Assembly (NCBI GenBank): GCA_028275245.1
Contig: JAPWVA010000034.1
Coordinates: forward strand, 1 to 8,392
From: Actinomycetota bacterium
GTDB lineage: Bacteria; Actinomycetota; Geothermincolia; Geothermincolales; RBG-13-55-18
Direction of reading: 5' to 3'
DNA length: 8,392 nt
Positions within the stretch are counted from its first letter, which is position 1. Each line of letters starts with the position of its first letter. Below, piece by piece: positions 6,461 through 8,392 of this stretch. The position numbers and the translations under genes are program-made. The notes under the pieces were generated by a model that saw nothing but the letters and a program-made list of their open reading frames with translations, was not told where the DNA came from and did not search any database.

Positions 6461-7639
6461 TCACTCTCGGACCCCGAACATCTCGTAATAAGGCAAATCG
6501 CCCTTATCCAGATATTCGAAGGCCTTTCTCACCATCGCCTCGAAATCACTCCGGAGGACGTCCCTCCCCGAGATCCCCGCCACGAAGCTGGCCACGACGG
6601 GGCTTTTCTCCTCGTGGAAAAAAGCTGACCTTACCTCGCCGGCGATGGGGCCACCCGCACCACCCACGGAAAGCGCCCTGTCCACCACCACCACCAGGCG
6701 AGCATGGCCCAGGGTCTTCCTTATGTCCTCCAAGGGGAAAGGCCTCCAAAGCTTGAGCGAGGCCAGCCCCACCTTGAGCCCTTTCTCCCTCATCTCGTCA
6801 ACGGCGAGCCTGGCGGTACCAGCATAACCTCCCGCGATGAGGACGACCACCTCCGCGTCCTCGGTACGGTGGGCCACGATGGGGGAATAGGACCTCCCGA
6901 AACGGCTCTCCCATTCCCTCCAGACCTCGATTATCACGTCGTAGGATGCCTTCAACTCCTCATCCTGCCGCTTCTTGATCTCCGAGAAATAGTCGGGCAT
7001 GGCGAAACAGCCCATGGAAACGGGTTGGTCGGGGTGGAGACGGTACTTAGGCTTGTAAGTAGGCAGGAATTCCCTGGCTTCTTCTTCCTCGATGAGCTCC
7101 ACTGGTTCGATCACGTGGCTCAAGTGAAAACCATCCAGGCAAACCATGAAGGGAAACCACACCCTCTCGTCTTCGGCGATGCGAAAACCCTGCAAGGTGA
7201 AATCGAAGACTTCCTGGCCGTTTTCCGCGAACAGCGTTATCCAGCCGCAGTCCCTGACGCTCATGGCGTCACTATGGTCGCCCCAAATGCTCAGGGGAGC
7301 GGAAAGCGTCCTGGTAACGAGGGCCATGACGATGGGCAGGCGAAGCCCTGATGCTATGTAGAGCATCTCACTCATCAGGGCGAGCCCCTGGGCCGAGGTG
7401 GCGGTGAAGGTCCGTGCGCCGGCTGCCGATGCACCGATACAGACGGACATGGCTGAGTGCTCCGACTCCACATTGACGTACTCTGCTTCCATCTTGCCGT
7501 CGGCCGCCATTTCGCTAAGGACCTCGGCGATATGGGTCTGCGGGGTTATGGGATATGCCGCGACCACGTCCACGTCGGCCAACCTGACCGCTTCCGCGCA
7601 GGCCTCGCAAATCTCCAGGCTCACCCTATCCCTGCTCAT
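6461..7639 (-). CDS. porA: Pyruvate (2-oxoacid):ferredoxin oxidoreductase, alpha subunit
   Basis: This 392-residue protein has the pyrimidine-binding domain first: AAYPITPQT at 27-35, where the conserved Thr32 acts near the substrate, and VESEHSAM at 57-64, where Glu60 probably corresponds to the catalytic glutamate that contacts the thiamine diphosphate. TSAQGLALM and SGLRLPIVMA follow, then IWGDHSDAMSVRDCGWI, QEVFDFTLQ and LDGFHLSH, all characteristic of PorA. The C-terminal part (VVVLIAGGYAGTARLAVDEMREKGLKVG) is the transketolase C-domain-like module. The length is normal. ATG 7639 overlaps the porD stop in an ATGA arrangement and has GGAGGAG eight bases upstream, so translation is likely coupled. 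An in-frame GTG at 7648 is less well placed. Confidence 0.94.
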   Translation of the reverse strand: MSRDRVSLEICEACAEAVRLADVDVVAAYPITPQTHIAEVLSEMAADGKMEAEYVNVESEHSAMSVCIGASAAGARTFTATSAQGLALMSEMLYIASGLRLPIVMALVTRTLSAPLSIWGDHSDAMSVRDCGWITLFAENGQEVFDFTLQGFRIAEDERVWFPFMVCLDGFHLSHVIEPVELIEEEEAREFLPTYKPKYRLHPDQPVSMGCFAMPDYFSEIKKRQDEELKASYDVIIEVWREWESRFGRSYSPIVAHRTEDAEVVVLIAGGYAGTARLAVDEMREKGLKVGLASLKLWRPFPLEDIRKTLGHARLVVVVDRALSVGGAGGPIAGEVRSAFFHEEKSPVVASFVAGISGRDVLRSDFEAMVRKAFEYLDKGDLPYYEMFGVRE

Positions 7640-7923
7640 TCCTCGCACTCCTCCACCATCGATATGGCATCATAGGGGCACTCCCTGGCGCATATCCCGC
7701 AACCCTTACAATACCTGTAGTCGAAGGTGTATCCTCCCACCTCGTCCCACAGGATAGCCGGTTCCGGGCAGTACATCCAACACCGTCCGCAACGGACACA
7801 CTTCTCCTTATCCAGTTCGGGACGCCTGCTTCGCCAGTCCCCGGTGAGATACTCTGATGCGTTGCCAGGTTGGAAAACGATGCAGGCATGGTTGATGGTC
7901 CTCCAAGAAGGAAGCTCGGCCAC
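7636..7923 (-). CDS. porD: Pyruvate (2-oxoacid):ferredoxin oxidoreductase, delta subunit (2x[4Fe-4S] ferredoxin)
   Basis: This 95-residue ferredoxin-like subunit has two complete CxxCxxCxxxCP motifs: CVRCGRCWMYCP (C42, C45, C48, C52) and CKGCGICARECP (C72, C75, C78, C82). They bind two low-potential [4Fe-4S] clusters that pass electrons from the beta-subunit cluster to external ferredoxin. The SWRT near the start and the LDKEKC before the first cluster are typical of PorD. I choose GTG 7923 because AGGAGG lies six bases upstream; the in-frame GTG 7938 has no ribosome site and only adds a few residues. The gene starts 11 bases after the porC stop and its own stop overlaps the porA start. Confidence 0.94.
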   Translation of the reverse strand: MAELPSWRTINHACIVFQPGNASEYLTGDWRSRRPELDKEKCVRCGRCWMYCPEPAILWDEVGGYTFDYRYCKGCGICARECPYDAISMVEECEE

Positions 7924-7934
7924 CCCACACCTCC

Positions 7935-8392
7935 TCACGTAGCCACTATCTCGGCCATCCTTGCTTGTGCGTATGCCTCCATGAACGCCTTGACGTTCTT
8001 GTCCGCCACCCTTCCCAGGGCCTTTTTGATCTCCTCCACCAAGGAATCCTGGCTCACAAAGGGCTCTGCCTTTAGCAGGGCCCCCAGCATGGCGGTGTTG
8101 GTGATGGTGACGCCCAAAATCCTCTGGGATATCTCATTGGCGTCCACCGTGACGAGGATGCAATCCTTGAAGCCGTATCTCCTCGAAGCTTCCTCTGGCG
8201 AAAAGCAGGAATTGAGTATAACCTTACCACCGCTCTTGAGCCCGTTTCCCACGAGCACGGTTCGAAGCAGGAGGGGGTCGTGCACCACGATGATATCAGG
8301 GTTCAGGATGGGTTCCCGGGTGATGATGGGATCATCAGATATGCGGCAGTACGCCACCATCGGTGCGCCCCTTCTCTCAGGCCCGAAATTGG
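7935..8392 (-). CDS. porC: Pyruvate (2-oxoacid):ferredoxin oxidoreductase, gamma subunit; N-terminus outside window
   Basis: The frame is open to the right edge and 151 residues plus the stop are visible. The first visible residues, NFGPERRGAPM followed by VAYCRIS, are the hallmark of the gamma subunit, so the internal ATG at 8360 is not the true start. About 30-40 residues, including the usual RGGQG motif, should lie beyond the window. Further family signatures are PDIIVVHDPLLL, GLKSGGKVILNS, VDANEI and NTAMLGALLKA. This subunit packs against the thiamine-binding core and binds no cofactor that I can see. It is the first visible gene of the por operon; the promoter is outside the window. Confidence 0.92.
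   Translation of the reverse strand, partial: NFGPERRGAPMVAYCRISDDPIITREPILNPDIIVVHDPLLLRTVLVGNGLKSGGKVILNSCFSPEEASRRYGFKDCILVTVDANEISQRILGVTITNTAMLGALLKAEPFVSQDSLVEEIKKALGRVADKNVKAFMEAYAQARMAEIVAT

Noticed and set aside
6704..7351. A 215-codon plus-strand open frame opposite porA
   Set aside because: It is a shadow of the strongly conserved porA frame, with no domain of its own.

Overview
The window is GC-rich bacterial DNA with compact genes, frequent GTG/TTG starts preceded by clear Shine-Dalgarno sequences, and many AGG/AGA arginine codons. The metabolic genes (a four-subunit 2-oxoacid:ferredoxin oxidoreductase and the alpha subunit of an ADP-forming acyl-CoA synthetase) point to a strict anaerobe. 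The AGG-rich codon use and the archaeal-style energy genes would fit a deep-branching, possibly thermophilic lineage such as an anaerobic actinobacterial or Firmicutes-like group. This placement is inference only; no taxonomic marker is present.

Layout, left to right. (1) 1-553, minus strand: the N-terminal half of a NIF3-family dinuclear-metal protein of the long type with a PII-like insert; it runs off the left edge. (2) 554-826: a divergent promoter region. (3) 827-2092, plus strand: a large LpxH-like calcineurin-type phosphoesterase. (4) 2093-2328: a non-coding gap between convergent genes. (5) 2329-3123, minus strand: an SAM-dependent methyltransferase most similar, from memory, to the tRNA wobble-uridine methyltransferase CmoM. 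(6) 3124-3719: a mostly non-coding stretch holding tRNA-Val(UAC) at 3410-3484 on the minus strand, with a candidate promoter and terminator. (7) 3720-5306, minus strand: the alpha subunit of an NDP-forming acyl-CoA synthetase. (8) 5462-8392, minus strand: porB, porA, porD and porC, transcribed in the order gamma, delta, alpha, beta. The gamma gene is cut by the right edge.

How the genes fit together: the oxidoreductase converts a 2-oxoacid (probably pyruvate) plus CoA to acyl-CoA, CO2 and reduced ferredoxin. The synthetase alpha subunit downstream could then turn acyl-CoA into the free acid with substrate-level ATP synthesis, but its ATP-grasp (beta) partner is not in the window. The left half holds housekeeping or poorly characterised genes with no obvious tie to that pathway. 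The methyltransferase and tRNA-Val(UAC) lie close together on one strand, and cmo5U-type modification occurs at U34 in that tRNA in other bacteria. I found no mobile element, CRISPR array, phage gene or clearly new system; most of the window is recognisable core metabolism.
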